From: UBA1172 sp002457135
GTDB taxonomy: Bacteria; Pseudomonadota; Alphaproteobacteria; Puniceispirillales; UBA1172
Length of the DNA: 57,926 bases
NCBI GenBank assembly: GCA_965660935.1
Contig: CBFIBR010000012.1
Location: 1-57,926 of the forward strand
Direction of reading: 5' to 3'
The position numbers were made by a program, and so were the translations under genes. Below, in pieces: positions 26,238-34,303 of this stretch (position 1 is its first letter; the number at the start of each line of letters is the position of its first letter). Under the pieces are notes generated by a model. The model was not told where the DNA came from and did not search any database. It saw nothing but the letters and a program-made list of their open reading frames with translations.

Positions 26238-27224
26238 ATGGCCGATAAGAAACCCCTTGTCATTCTGACACGCAAACTTCCCGATTCCGTCGAAACAAGA
26301 ATGCGTGAGTTGTTTGATGCCGAATTGAACGACAATGATGAGGCCTTCAGCCGGGAAAAACTGCTGGAAGCCATCGGGCGTGCTGATGTTCTGGTCCCCA
26401 CCGTGACCGACCGGATTGACGCTGATATTATCGCCTCCGCCGGACCGAAGCTGAAGCTGATCGCATCCTTTGGCACCGGTGTTGACCATATCGACCTGAA
26501 GGCTGCCCGTGAGGCCGGCATCACCGTAACCAACACCCCGGGTGTGCTGACCGAGGACACAGCCGACGTTGCCATGGCGCTGATCCTGTCGGTGCCGCGC
26601 CGCATTGCCGAGGGCAACGCCCTCATCCGTCAGGGCGGCTGGTCCGGCTGGGCCCCCACCGGCATGCTGGGGCATCGTATCAACGGCAAGCGGCTGGGGA
26701 TTGTCGGCATGGGCCGGATTGGCCAGGCCATTGCCCGCCGTGCGCGCGGCTTCGGGATGTCGATCCATTACCACAACCGCCGCGCTGTTCACCCCGATAT
26801 CGAAAAATCACTTGAGGCCACGCACTGGGATGATCTGGGGCAGATGCTGTCCCGCATGGATATTGTTTCGGTCAACTGCCCGCATACCCAGTCAACGCAT
26901 CACCTGTTGTCGCGTGAAATGCTGTCGCGCATTCCTGCCCAGGCCTATGTGGTGAACACATCGCGGGGTGAGGTTATTGATGAAATCGCCCTTGCCGACC
27001 TGCTTGAGGACCGCAAGATTGCCGGTGCCGGGCTGGATGTTTATGAAAATGAGCCGGAAATAACGCCGAAACTGATGGCGCTGGATAATGTTGTGCTGTT
27101 GCCACATATCGGCTCGGCCACTATTGAAGGCCGGCTCAGCATGGGCGACAAGGTCATCATCAATATCCAGACCTTTGTCGATGGCCACACCCCGCCGGAC
27201 CGGGTCATCGAGGTGATGATCTAG
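26238..27224 (+). CDS. D-isomer-specific 2-hydroxyacid dehydrogenase
   Basis: NAD(P)-dependent oxidoreductase of the glyoxylate/hydroxypyruvate reductase group, 328 aa. The Rossmann motif is GIVGMGRIGQAIARRA (near residue 155). Catalytic Arg lies in NTSRGEVID, Glu in DVYENEPEI and His in LLPHIGSAT. It starts at ATG 26238, divergent from the SH3 gene, and overlaps the moeB stop by 4 bp tail to tail. Likely a glyoxylate or hydroxypyruvate reductase, but the substrate cannot be fixed from sequence. Confidence 0.88.
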   Translation: MADKKPLVILTRKLPDSVETRMRELFDAELNDNDEAFSREKLLEAIGRADVLVPTVTDRIDADIIASAGPKLKLIASFGTGVDHIDLKAAREAGITVTNTPGVLTEDTADVAMALILSVPRRIAEGNALIRQGGWSGWAPTGMLGHRINGKRLGIVGMGRIGQAIARRARGFGMSIHYHNRRAVHPDIEKSLEATHWDDLGQMLSRMDIVSVNCPHTQSTHHLLSREMLSRIPAQAYVVNTSRGEVIDEIALADLLEDRKIAGAGLDVYENEPEITPKLMALDNVVLLPHIGSATIEGRLSMGDKVIINIQTFVDGHTPPDRVIEVMI

Positions 27225-28009
27225 CCCGGATTCCCCCCGCTTGCCCCGTTGCAGACAGGGCAATCAGCCCGTTTCCTGATGCGGATTTCCGTGACCTCGG
27301 TCAGCATGCCGTCATAGAGCAGCAATCGCCCCACCAGGTCCTTGCCAACAGGTTCGGCCGGTTTCAGGCAATGCCGCAACACCTCAAGCGCCATCAGCGT
27401 TCCGATGGTGCCGGTGATCGGGCCAAGGATGCCGGCCTCACTGCAACGCGGGGCCAGATCATGCCCTGCCGCCGCCGGGAAGATACAGTTAAAGCAGGGT
27501 GAGGCGTTATCACGGCCGGAATTGAAACTGCTGATCTGGCCCTCCATCCGCACGGCCCCGCCAAAGACCATGACACGGCCCAGCTGATGCGCCGCCTGAT
27601 TGACGGCATGGCGGGTCCGGGGGGTATCGCTGCAATCAGCGATCACCGGGGCATCACCGATCAGCTCAGCGATATTATCCTCATCAACCCTTGCTGTGAT
27701 GGCGTTGACAGCAACCCCGGGGTTGAGGGCTGAAACCGCGGCTGAGGCGGAGGCCGCCTTGGCGGTGCCGATGGCATCGGTGGCATGGATGACCTGGCGG
27801 TTAAGGTTGCTGCGGTCAACCGCATCATCATCGATAATCGTCAACTGGCCGACCCCGGCCGCCGCCAGATACTGGATAAGCGGCGCCCCAAGACCGCCCG
27901 CCCCGATGACTGCAACATGGCTGGCGAGCAGGGTTTCCTGACTATCCTCACCAAAGGCAGGCATGATCACCTGCCGGGCAAAGCGTTCAAGATCATCATC
28001 ACTGAGCAT
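27221..28009 (-). CDS. moeB: MoeB/ThiF-family adenylyltransferase
   Basis: E1-like enzyme that adenylates the C-terminus of a ubiquitin-like sulfur carrier (MoaD or ThiS), 262 aa. The ATP site is VIGAGGLGAPLIQYLAAAGVG, followed by DDDAVDRSNLNRQ. Zinc-binding CxxC pairs occur in CFNC and CPVC at the C-terminus. The ATG at 28009 (MLSDDDLERFARQ) lies 6 bp after AAGGGG and inside the end of dut, so it is coupled to dut. No rhodanese domain is attached. MoeB and ThiF are hard to separate by sequence alone. Confidence 0.85.
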   Translation of the reverse strand: MLSDDDLERFARQVIMPAFGEDSQETLLASHVAVIGAGGLGAPLIQYLAAAGVGQLTIIDDDAVDRSNLNRQVIHATDAIGTAKAASASAAVSALNPGVAVNAITARVDEDNIAELIGDAPVIADCSDTPRTRHAVNQAAHQLGRVMVFGGAVRMEGQISSFNSGRDNASPCFNCIFPAAAGHDLAPRCSEAGILGPITGTIGTLMALEVLRHCLKPAEPVGKDLVGRLLLYDGMLTEVTEIRIRKRADCPVCNGASGGNPG

Positions 28010-28484
28010 GACCATCCCCTTTTTTGGTATCTGTACCGGTGGACCCGAAGCCGCCGTCACCACGGCCTGTTTCCGGCAGGCTTTCCACACGTTCGAGTGT
28101 TGCGCGGGTAACGGGGGCGATCACCATCTGGGCAATGCGCATCCCGCGACTGATGGTGACAGGCTCCCCCCCAAGATTGATGAGCAGAACCTTGACCTCA
28201 CCCCGATAGTCACTGTCGATGGTGCCGGGGGCATTGGCAACGGTCAGCCCATGCCGCAGGGCGAGGCCTGAACGCGGCCTGATCTGGATTTCGTAACCTT
28301 CGGGAATGGCGAGCGCCAGCCCGGTGGGGACAGCCGCCCGCTCCCCCGGGGCGATGGTCAATGGTGCATCCTCATCAACCGCGGCCGGGATATCCATGCC
28401 AGCCGCGCCATCAGTGGCGTAGGACGGCAGCACCAGGCCTGCACCATGGGGCAGGACAGTGACGGGGCAGGTGATATCAGCCAT
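27999..28484 (-). CDS. dut: Deoxyuridine 5'-triphosphate nucleotidohydrolase
   Basis: Trimeric dUTPase, 161 aa. The five family motifs are visible: ATDGAAGMDIPA, RPRSGLALRHG, NAPGTIDSDYRGEVKVLLIN, RIAQMVIAPV and the C-terminal GRGDGGFGSTG. The ATG at 28484 overlaps the last codons of coaBC and has AAGGGAG upstream. coaBC-dut is a very widespread pair (dfp-dut in E. coli); here moeB follows in the same transcript. Confidence 0.96.
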   Translation of the reverse strand: MADITCPVTVLPHGAGLVLPSYATDGAAGMDIPAAVDEDAPLTIAPGERAAVPTGLALAIPEGYEIQIRPRSGLALRHGLTVANAPGTIDSDYRGEVKVLLINLGGEPVTISRGMRIAQMVIAPVTRATLERVESLPETGRGDGGFGSTGTDTKKGDGHAQ

Positions 28485-29931
28485 GGTCAAGCTCCCTTGC
28501 AATACTGGCGACCAGCCGGTCGGCCACCGCTGTCTTGGTCATTCTTGGCCAACATTCGGTGCCGGTGGCGGTGACCAGATGAACCTCGTTTTCATCCTGA
28601 CCGAAAACCGCATTGCCGCTGACATCATTGGCCAGAATCCAGTCACAGCCCTTGCGGGCGCGTTTCGCCGTGGCATGGGCCAGGACAGTATCGGTTTCAG
28701 CGGCAAACCCCACCACCAGTTGCGGTCTGCCCTTATGCTGGCTCAATGTCGCCAGAATATCGGGGTTTTCACGGAACGCCAGTTGCGGCGGCTGGCCATC
28801 GGTTTTCTTGATCTTGCTTTCTGAAGGGGTTTCAACCGCCCAGTCGGCAACCGCCGCCGCGCAGACCGCGATATCGCATGGCAGGACAGCGAGGCTGGCG
28901 GTCAGCATTTCCTCGGCCGTATTGACCGCAACGGTGTTGACCCCGGTGGGCGGGGCCTCCTCAACCGGGCCGGTGATCAGCGTCACCCTCGCCCCGGCTC
29001 TGGCAAGAGCGGCGGCGATGGCATGCCCCTGCTTGCCTGAGGATCGGTTGGCGATATAGCGCACACCGTCAATCGGCTCATGCGTCGGGCCTGACGTGAC
29101 AAGGGCGCTGCGGCCGGAAAGAACGCCGTTCCCCGGCAGCATCGCCTCAATAGCATCAAGGATCGCCGGGGTTTCAGCCAGTCGGCCTGCGCCGTCTTCA
29201 CCGCAGGCCATATCACCGCTGTCAGGGCCGACAAAACTGATCCCGCGCTGGTGCAGTATGGTGCGGTTCGCTGTGGTGGCGGGGTTGGCCCACATGAAGG
29301 GGTTCATCGCCGGTGCCACCAGAATAGGTGCGCCGGTGGCCAGAATGGCGGTTGAGGCCAGATCATCGGCCATGCCATGCGCCATCTTGGCCATGAAATC
29401 GGCGCTGGCCGGGGCCACCACCACCGCATCGGCATCACGGGCCAGACGGATATGCCCCATCTCGGCCTCATCGGTGAGGGAAAACAGATCAGTGTAGGTT
29501 TTCTCACCCGACAGCGCGCTCACCGACAGCGGCGTTACGAACTGCTCGCCGCCACGGGTCAGGATGGTTCGTACCATCCAGCCCCGGTCTTTCATGCGGC
29601 GGATCAGCTCAAGCGATTTATAGGCGGCAATCCCGCCGGTGATGATCAGCAGAATGCGCGGCTGGGTCTGTATGGGGGAAATGCCGGGGGCTATATTTGG
29701 GCCTGAAACAGCTCCGGGGGAATGGCCTGATTGCGGGGCAGGCCGGGCGTTGAGGGTTTCGGGATCAACCATGATCCCCCTTGCCTTCAGCGCCTGCCAT
29801 ATCTTGACTCTGGCGTATTCGGGGAAGGCCCCGCGCATGCGGTAATTGCTGACCGCGCTGGGCCCAACCCCTAACAGGGCCTGAACCTGCGCCGTGCCGC
29901 CGAGGGCTTCAATGATGGATTCGATATCCAT
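28477..29931 (-). CDS. coaBC: CoaBC with an N-terminal helix-turn-helix domain
   Basis: Bifunctional phosphopantothenoylcysteine decarboxylase/synthetase, 484 aa from the ATG at 29931. Residues 1-60 are a Cro/YdaS-like HTH: IIEALGGTAQVQALLGVG, then recognition helix SAVSNYRMRG. A Pro/Gly-rich linker (about 62-91) leads to CoaC (RILLIITGGIAAYK; PASADFMAKMAHG with active His; MACGEDGAGR with active Cys) and CoaB (TSGPTHEPIDGVRYIANRSSGKQG; KKTDGQPP; ANDVSG). There is no in-frame start codon in the linker, so every CoaBC molecule carries the HTH. It heads coaBC-dut-moeB behind its own promoter with two inverted repeats. Confidence 0.93.
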   Translation of the reverse strand: MDIESIIEALGGTAQVQALLGVGPSAVSNYRMRGAFPEYARVKIWQALKARGIMVDPETLNARPAPQSGHSPGAVSGPNIAPGISPIQTQPRILLIITGGIAAYKSLELIRRMKDRGWMVRTILTRGGEQFVTPLSVSALSGEKTYTDLFSLTDEAEMGHIRLARDADAVVVAPASADFMAKMAHGMADDLASTAILATGAPILVAPAMNPFMWANPATTANRTILHQRGISFVGPDSGDMACGEDGAGRLAETPAILDAIEAMLPGNGVLSGRSALVTSGPTHEPIDGVRYIANRSSGKQGHAIAAALARAGARVTLITGPVEEAPPTGVNTVAVNTAEEMLTASLAVLPCDIAVCAAAVADWAVETPSESKIKKTDGQPPQLAFRENPDILATLSQHKGRPQLVVGFAAETDTVLAHATAKRARKGCDWILANDVSGNAVFGQDENEVHLVTATGTECWPRMTKTAVADRLVASIARELDHG

Positions 29932-29967
29932 TCGCTTTTCTCTGGCCAAGTCTATTAAAACAAACAA

Positions 29968-29984
29968 TTTCACAAACTGTGAAA
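29968..29984. promoter_or_regulatory. Operator-like inverted repeat 1 upstream of coaBC
   Basis: TTTCACA-AAC-TGTGAAA, a perfect 7-bp-arm repeat 37 bp upstream of the coaBC ATG. Same core as repeat 2 (TTCACA-N3-TGTGAA). Candidate binding site for the HTH of CoaBC itself. Confidence 0.75.
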
Positions 29985-30000
29985 ATACTATAATTCATAT

Positions 30001-30015
30001 TTCACATATTGTGAA
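30001..30015. promoter_or_regulatory. Operator-like inverted repeat 2 over the coaBC start site
   Basis: TTCACA-TAT-TGTGAA, perfect 6-bp arms. Its centre is 32 bp from that of repeat 1 (about three helical turns). It starts 2 bp downstream of the TATAAT box, so it should cover the transcription start, and it also overlaps the ubiB stop codon. Confidence 0.75.
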
Positions 30016-31513
30016 TAATTATAAATACTATACCCATGATAATCAACCCGGCCAGAAACCCGGTGATCAGCGGAACATACTGACGGGGGGCGCGTTGCGG
30101 CGGCTCTGGCCTCGCCATGCGGTCCAGTGCGGACTGGGCGGTATCCATCAATTCAGGCAGGCGCAGCCCGGCCGCAAGGATCCGGTCACCCACTTCACTG
30201 AGGCGGCTGGCGATACTGCCCTGCTCTGTCACCCATTCATCAGCCAGCTCCCGCGCCAGGGGCCACATATTGGCATCAGGATTGAGCTGCCTGCCAACCC
30301 CTTCAGCCATGACCATGGTTTTCTGGAGCAGGGTGAACTGAGGCTGGATTTCAACCTGGAACCGGCGCGAAAGCCCGAATATCTGCCCCAGCACAGCGCC
30401 GAGCGATACCTCACCCATGGCTTTATCCATGATCGGTTCGGTCACCGCCCTGATAGCCTGAGCAAAGCCTTCGGCGGGAACATCAGCCCCGATCATCCCG
30501 GCATCGGCATGCAGGCTGGCCACCAGATCATAATCGCGTTCAAGCATGGCGTTGAGCAATCGGGCCAGAAACAGCCTGTCGGGCAGGGACAGATAGCCCA
30601 TGATGCCGAAATCAATCGGCACCAGCACGCCATCATCGCGGATAAAGATATTGCCAGGATGCATGTCAGCGTGGAAAAACCCGTCCCGGAAGACCTGCAC
30701 GAAAAAACACCGGGCGGCGATGCGGGTCACGGCCTCAATATCATGACCGGCGGCGATCAGCCCGTCGTGATCATCAATCCGGGTACCGTGAACACGTTCC
30801 ATCACCAGCATGCGCTCGCTGCTGAGGGCAAGCTCGATCCTCGGGACCTCAATACCCTCATCATCAGCGTGGTTATCAGCCAGCTTGCCCGCCGCCGCCG
30901 CCTCCAGCCTCAGGTCAAGTTCAACATCGGAAAAATAGGCAAACTGGTCCACAGCGTGAACCAGCTTGAGCCGCCGCAGTTGCGGGGCGACAGCCTCCAC
31001 CAGGCGGGCGCAGGACCGGAAGAAACCGATATCGCGTTCCATCCGGCGGCGTATCCCGGGGCGAAGGATCTTGACCGCCACTTCACGGCCATCAGCCAGC
31101 ACGGCAAAATGAACCTGGGCAATCGAAGCCGCCGCCACCGGGGTATCATCGAATGAGGCAAAGACAGCCTCAAGCGGCTGGTTCAGCTCTTCGGTGATGA
31201 TGGAACGGGCCTGCCGAGATGAAAACGGCTTCAGCCTGTCCTGAAGATAGGCCAGATCAGCCGCCGTATCAGCCCCGATCAGATCAGCCCTGGTGGAAAG
31301 CGCCTGCCCGAATTTGATGAAACCGGGACCAAGCGATGTCAGGGCATCGGCCAGCGCAACCCCCGGGCGGTTTTCAACCCGGCGGGCAAACAGCCAGTCC
31401 AGAAACCGCAGCATCCCGCCCAGCCATGACGGCAGCGGGGTGGACCGGCACAGATGGCCCAGCACCCCGCCCCGCAGCAGTACCAATATGGTGTAAGGCA
31501 GGCGCAGCAGCAT
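30002..31513 (-). CDS. ubiB: UbiB-family ubiquinone biosynthesis protein
   Basis: Atypical ABC1/ADCK protein-kinase-like ATPase required for ubiquinone synthesis, 503 aa. The KxGQ signature is GFIKFGQALSTRADL and the A-rich loop is TPVAAASIAQVHFA. HADMHPGNIFIRDDG and LIDFG-like PIDFGIMGYL are the kinase-like catalytic segments. The C-terminus ends in a membrane segment (FLAGLIIMGIVFIII). It starts with a one-base overlap of the ubiE stop. Its last codons contain the coaBC promoter. Confidence 0.94.
   Translation of the reverse strand: MLLRLPYTILVLLRGGVLGHLCRSTPLPSWLGGMLRFLDWLFARRVENRPGVALADALTSLGPGFIKFGQALSTRADLIGADTAADLAYLQDRLKPFSSRQARSIITEELNQPLEAVFASFDDTPVAAASIAQVHFAVLADGREVAVKILRPGIRRRMERDIGFFRSCARLVEAVAPQLRRLKLVHAVDQFAYFSDVELDLRLEAAAAGKLADNHADDEGIEVPRIELALSSERMLVMERVHGTRIDDHDGLIAAGHDIEAVTRIAARCFFVQVFRDGFFHADMHPGNIFIRDDGVLVPIDFGIMGYLSLPDRLFLARLLNAMLERDYDLVASLHADAGMIGADVPAEGFAQAIRAVTEPIMDKAMGEVSLGAVLGQIFGLSRRFQVEIQPQFTLLQKTMVMAEGVGRQLNPDANMWPLARELADEWVTEQGSIASRLSEVGDRILAAGLRLPELMDTAQSALDRMARPEPPQRAPRQYVPLITGFLAGLIIMGIVFIIIHNM
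30018..30046 (-). promoter_or_regulatory. coaBC promoter
   Basis: On the minus strand TTGATT (30046-30041), a 17-bp spacer and a perfect TATAAT (30023-30018). Predicted transcription start is near 30011, inside repeat 2. The promoter lies inside the 3' end of ubiB. Confidence 0.75.
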
Positions 31514-32277
31514 CAGTCCAGTTTCCAGCCGCAGTGAATGGCGGCGATCCCGCCCGACAGATCAAGGCACTTGACCCGGGAAAACCCGGCAGCGGCCATC
31601 ATGGCGGCAAGGGTTTCCTGATCGGGGAAGCGGCGAATGGATTCGACCAGATAACGGTAACTTTCGCGGTCCCGGGCAATAACCTCACCAAAGGCAGGCA
31701 ACAGTGATGACCAGGTATCGTAAACCATCCCGAGGGGGCGTGACCGCACCCGGGAAAATTCAAGGCAATAGAATCGCCCGCCGGGTTTGAGGATACGCAA
31801 CGCTTCCTTGAGCGCGACATCACGGTTGGTGACGTTCCTCAACCCGAAGGCAATGGTGACGAGATCAGCCGAGGCTGAGGCAACAGGAACAGCCTCGGCA
31901 TCACCGGCGACCCATTCCAGCCCGGCCCTGTCCATAAGGTTGGGGCGGTTGCGGCCCGCCATCATCATTTCAAGGTTGATATCGACAATCGTGGCCCGCG
32001 CCCCGCCAGCCGCCAGAAACCGCGCTGCAATATCACCCGTGCCGCCAGCAAGGTCCACCAGATGCTGGCCGGTATCAGGGCTGATCAGGCTGATCAGCCT
32101 GTCCTTCCAGTAGCGGTGAATGCCAAGGCTCATGACATCGTTCATCACATCATAGGATGATGCAACGCTGTCAAAGACAGCACGGACCCGTCCGGCCTTT
32201 TCCGAGGCCGGGATGGTTGCGTAGCCGAAATCGGTGGTCTCGGCTTCAGGTATCTTCGTGGTGGATTTTTTGCTCAT
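31513..32277 (-). CDS. ubiE: Ubiquinone/menaquinone C-methyltransferase UbiE
   Basis: SAM-dependent methyltransferase of quinone biosynthesis, 254 aa. Signature 1 is YDVMNDVMSLGIHRYWKD; the SAM site is LVDLAGGTGDIAARFL; signature 2 is RFYCLEFSRV followed by LPAFGEVIARDRESYRYLVESIRRFPDQE. The first gene of ubiE-ubiB, it is divergent from mutM across a 41-bp gap that must hold both promoters or their downstream parts. Confidence 0.96.
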   Translation of the reverse strand: MSKKSTTKIPEAETTDFGYATIPASEKAGRVRAVFDSVASSYDVMNDVMSLGIHRYWKDRLISLISPDTGQHLVDLAGGTGDIAARFLAAGGARATIVDINLEMMMAGRNRPNLMDRAGLEWVAGDAEAVPVASASADLVTIAFGLRNVTNRDVALKEALRILKPGGRFYCLEFSRVRSRPLGMVYDTWSSLLPAFGEVIARDRESYRYLVESIRRFPDQETLAAMMAAAGFSRVKCLDLSGGIAAIHCGWKLD

Positions 32278-32318
32278 GGAGGCTTTATATCAGGAAGGCC
32301 ATCCCAGAGGAAAGCATA

Positions 32319-33179
32319 ATGCCTGAATTACCCGAAGTTGAAACCGTTCGAGTTGCGCTCGCCAACGCCACCAGTGGCGGGGTGGTCCGGTCTGTTGAAA
32401 CATCGGGCAAGGTCATGCGCTGGCCGATCCCGGGTCATCTGCCCGATGTCATGGCAGGGGCCAGCATCAGGGGGTATCGCCGTCGCGGCAAATACATCCT
32501 CATGGATATTGAAGCGAAAGCCGGTATGAAAGATCGGGCAGAACACCAGCCCCTGGTGGTGCTGATCCATCTCGGCATGTCGGGGTCGGTGCGTATTCAT
32601 CCGGCGGGGATGAAGCCGGGGAATGAAAAACACGATCACCTGATCATGACCATGGCGGATAACCAGCGTGTCGTGCTGAATGACCCGAGGCGGTTTGGCG
32701 GTGTGGCGCTGATGACCCCGCGGGAGGAACCGGGGCATAAATTACTCAGCGCGATGGGGATCGAACCGCTGGGCAACAGCCTGAGCGGGGCTTTCCTGAA
32801 AGACGCGATGCAATCAAAGAAAACATCCATCAAGGCATCGCTGCTGGATCAGCGCATCATCGCCGGGATCGGGAACATCTATGCCAGTGAGGCCCTCTTC
32901 ATGGCCGGGATCAACCCGAGGAGGCAGGCCGGACGCATCAGCACCAGCCGCCTCGATCTCTTGGCGGGAAGCATCTGCAAGGTGCTGGAGGAGGCGATCA
33001 TGGCGGGGGGAACGTCCCTGCGTGATCATGTTCAGCCCGGTGGCGAGATCGGCTATTTTGCCCAGCAACTGGCCGTTTATGGCCGTGAGGGGGAGGGCTG
33101 CCCCCAATGTTCAGCCCCGATCCGCATGATCCGCCAGACAGGGCGTGCCAGTTTCTATTGCCCTCAATGCCAACGCTGA
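32319..33179 (+). CDS. mutM: Formamidopyrimidine-DNA glycosylase
   Basis: Bifunctional 8-oxoguanine glycosylase/AP lyase, 286 aa. MPELPEVETV supplies the catalytic Pro and Glu directly after the Met, which fixes the start at 32319 after AGAGGAAAG; the longer frame from 32157 is a shadow over ubiE. The helix-two-turn-helix KASLLDQRIIAGIGNIYASEALF and the zinc finger CPQC ... CPQC are intact. The loop after residue 60 is somewhat longer than in E. coli. The next gene starts 13 bp later. Confidence 0.96.
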   Translation: MPELPEVETVRVALANATSGGVVRSVETSGKVMRWPIPGHLPDVMAGASIRGYRRRGKYILMDIEAKAGMKDRAEHQPLVVLIHLGMSGSVRIHPAGMKPGNEKHDHLIMTMADNQRVVLNDPRRFGGVALMTPREEPGHKLLSAMGIEPLGNSLSGAFLKDAMQSKKTSIKASLLDQRIIAGIGNIYASEALFMAGINPRRQAGRISTSRLDLLAGSICKVLEEAIMAGGTSLRDHVQPGGEIGYFAQQLAVYGREGEGCPQCSAPIRMIRQTGRASFYCPQCQR

Positions 33180-33192
33180 GTAGATTGTTTTC

Positions 33193-33567
33193 ATGAAGAG
33201 ATTACTGGCAACCACCCTGATGATAACCGGCATGATGATCGCCGCCGTGCTTGGCAGCGGTCTTGCCCATGCGCAAAGCCCCAAGCAGGTTGAATGGGTC
33301 GGTGATCTGCCGGTCATGCCGGGGCTTGAGATCGAAACCGGGCTTGGCTTTGCCTTTGACAGCCCCGAGGGCCGGATCGTCACCATCTACCTCAGCGGGG
33401 ATGCGCAATCCCCCATGGTGGAGGACTATTACCGCGGTGCCATGGACCCGCTCGGCTGGGTGGAGAAAGACCGCCTCAAATGGCAGCGTGAAGGCGAGGT
33501 CATGATGATCCAGCAGGTCAGTGCCGCGGGCAGCCAGTTGTGGAAACTCAGCATCAGGCCGGAATAG
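33193..33567 (+). CDS. Exported hypothetical protein
   Basis: 124 aa with a clear signal peptide (MKRLLATTLMITGMMIAAVL, AHA before QSPKQVEW). The mature part has about 96 residues without Cys: GDLPVMPGLEIETGLGFAFDSPEGRIVTIYLSG is followed by a segment resembling small domains in which VEDYYRGAMDPLGWVEKD precedes a basic strand. It probably belongs to a family of small periplasmic proteins found beside mutM in alphaproteobacteria. No function can be assigned. It follows mutM by 13 bp and may share its transcript. Confidence 0.75.
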   Translation: MKRLLATTLMITGMMIAAVLGSGLAHAQSPKQVEWVGDLPVMPGLEIETGLGFAFDSPEGRIVTIYLSGDAQSPMVEDYYRGAMDPLGWVEKDRLKWQREGEVMMIQQVSAAGSQLWKLSIRPE

Positions 33568-33665
33568 CCCATAACCCTTGACAGATAAGGGATGATGAGG
33601 CATATAACCGCTTCCGGCGGCATCGGGCCGCCAGCACCCGATACAACTGCAAGTGAGACAGCCAG

Positions 33666-33932
33666 ATGGCAAACCACAAGTCTGCAAAAAAGCGTATTCG
33701 CCGCAACGAGGCGTTTAATGAGATCAACAGCAACCGCCGTGGTCGCATCCGTACCTTCATCAAGAAGGTTGAGGCCGCCATCGAAAGCGGTGATGCCGCT
33801 GGCGCGCGTGAAGCGCTCAAGGTAGCCCAGCCTGAAATGCATCGCGGCGTGACACGCGGTGTCTTCCACCGCAACACGATCAGCCGCAAGCTGTCCCGTC
33901 TGTCCGCGCGCATCAAGGCGATTGCCGCCTAG
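33666..33932 (+). CDS. rpsT: 30S ribosomal protein S20
   Basis: 88 aa, normal size: MANHKSAKKRIRRNEAFNEINSNRRGRIRTFIKKVEAAIE with the basic helical body and the RGVFHRNTISRKLSRLSARI C-terminus. It binds the bottom of the 30S body. Immediately upstream of the dnaA region, as in many alphaproteobacteria, and ended by a terminator about 75 bp downstream. Confidence 0.97.
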   Translation: MANHKSAKKRIRRNEAFNEINSNRRGRIRTFIKKVEAAIESGDAAGAREALKVAQPEMHRGVTRGVFHRNTISRKLSRLSARIKAIAA

Positions 33933-33947
33933 CCCAAGTTACTTAAA

Positions 33948-33966
33948 TATCCAAACTGTTTGGATA
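33948..33966. repeat. 19-bp perfect palindrome, copy 1
   Basis: TATCCAAACTGTTTGGATA, 9-bp arms around one base, 16 bp after the rpsT stop. Each arm resembles a DnaA box with an altered end. Confidence 0.75.
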
Positions 33967-34008
33967 AATTTGCCTGACCTGGTCGAGCAAACCACTGATC
34001 CGAAAAAC

Positions 34009-34035
34009 CCCGTGCCGAGAGCGCGGGTTTTTTTT
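34009..34035 (+). terminator. Intrinsic terminator after rpsT
   Basis: CCCGTGC-CGAGA-GCGCGGG (one G-T pair) followed by eight T, with an A run before the stem. Confidence 0.9.
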
Positions 34036-34129
34036 CGAATCGGAGGCGGAGTGCGAAAAATAGCATTAATGGGTAAAATTCGCGCAATAGGACAACGAAT
34101 CCGATTCAATCCTTGAAACACAATGAAAA

Positions 34130-34146
34130 ATCCAAATGAGTTGGAT
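34130..34146. repeat. Related palindrome, copy 2
   Basis: ATCCAA-ATGAG-TTGGAT. Aligned over 19 bp it matches copy 1 at 14 positions, including both outer arms; it lies about 180 bp downstream of copy 1. Confidence 0.7.
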
Positions 34147-34303
34147 AAAGCGTGCGGCGCAACACTGAAATGATGGTGTCACCAAAATGAAAAAATGCGC
34201 AATTGTTGCGAAAAAAAAATTTGGCAAAACACGAAAAACCGCGTGTTTCCATAAGGCGGCCTGAAAGAAAAAGGGTTGACAGAAAAATATTTTGAAGACG
34301 GCC

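Noticed and set aside
29968..30015. CRP or FNR sites upstream of coaBC
   Set aside because: The half-sites are in the opposite order (TTCACA-N3-TGTGAA, not TGTGA-N6-TCACA), and the spacing does not fit TTGAT-N4-ATCAA.
32157..32318. N-terminal extension of mutM
   Set aside because: The catalytic Pro must follow the initiator Met, so the gene starts at 32319; the extension is antisense to ubiE.
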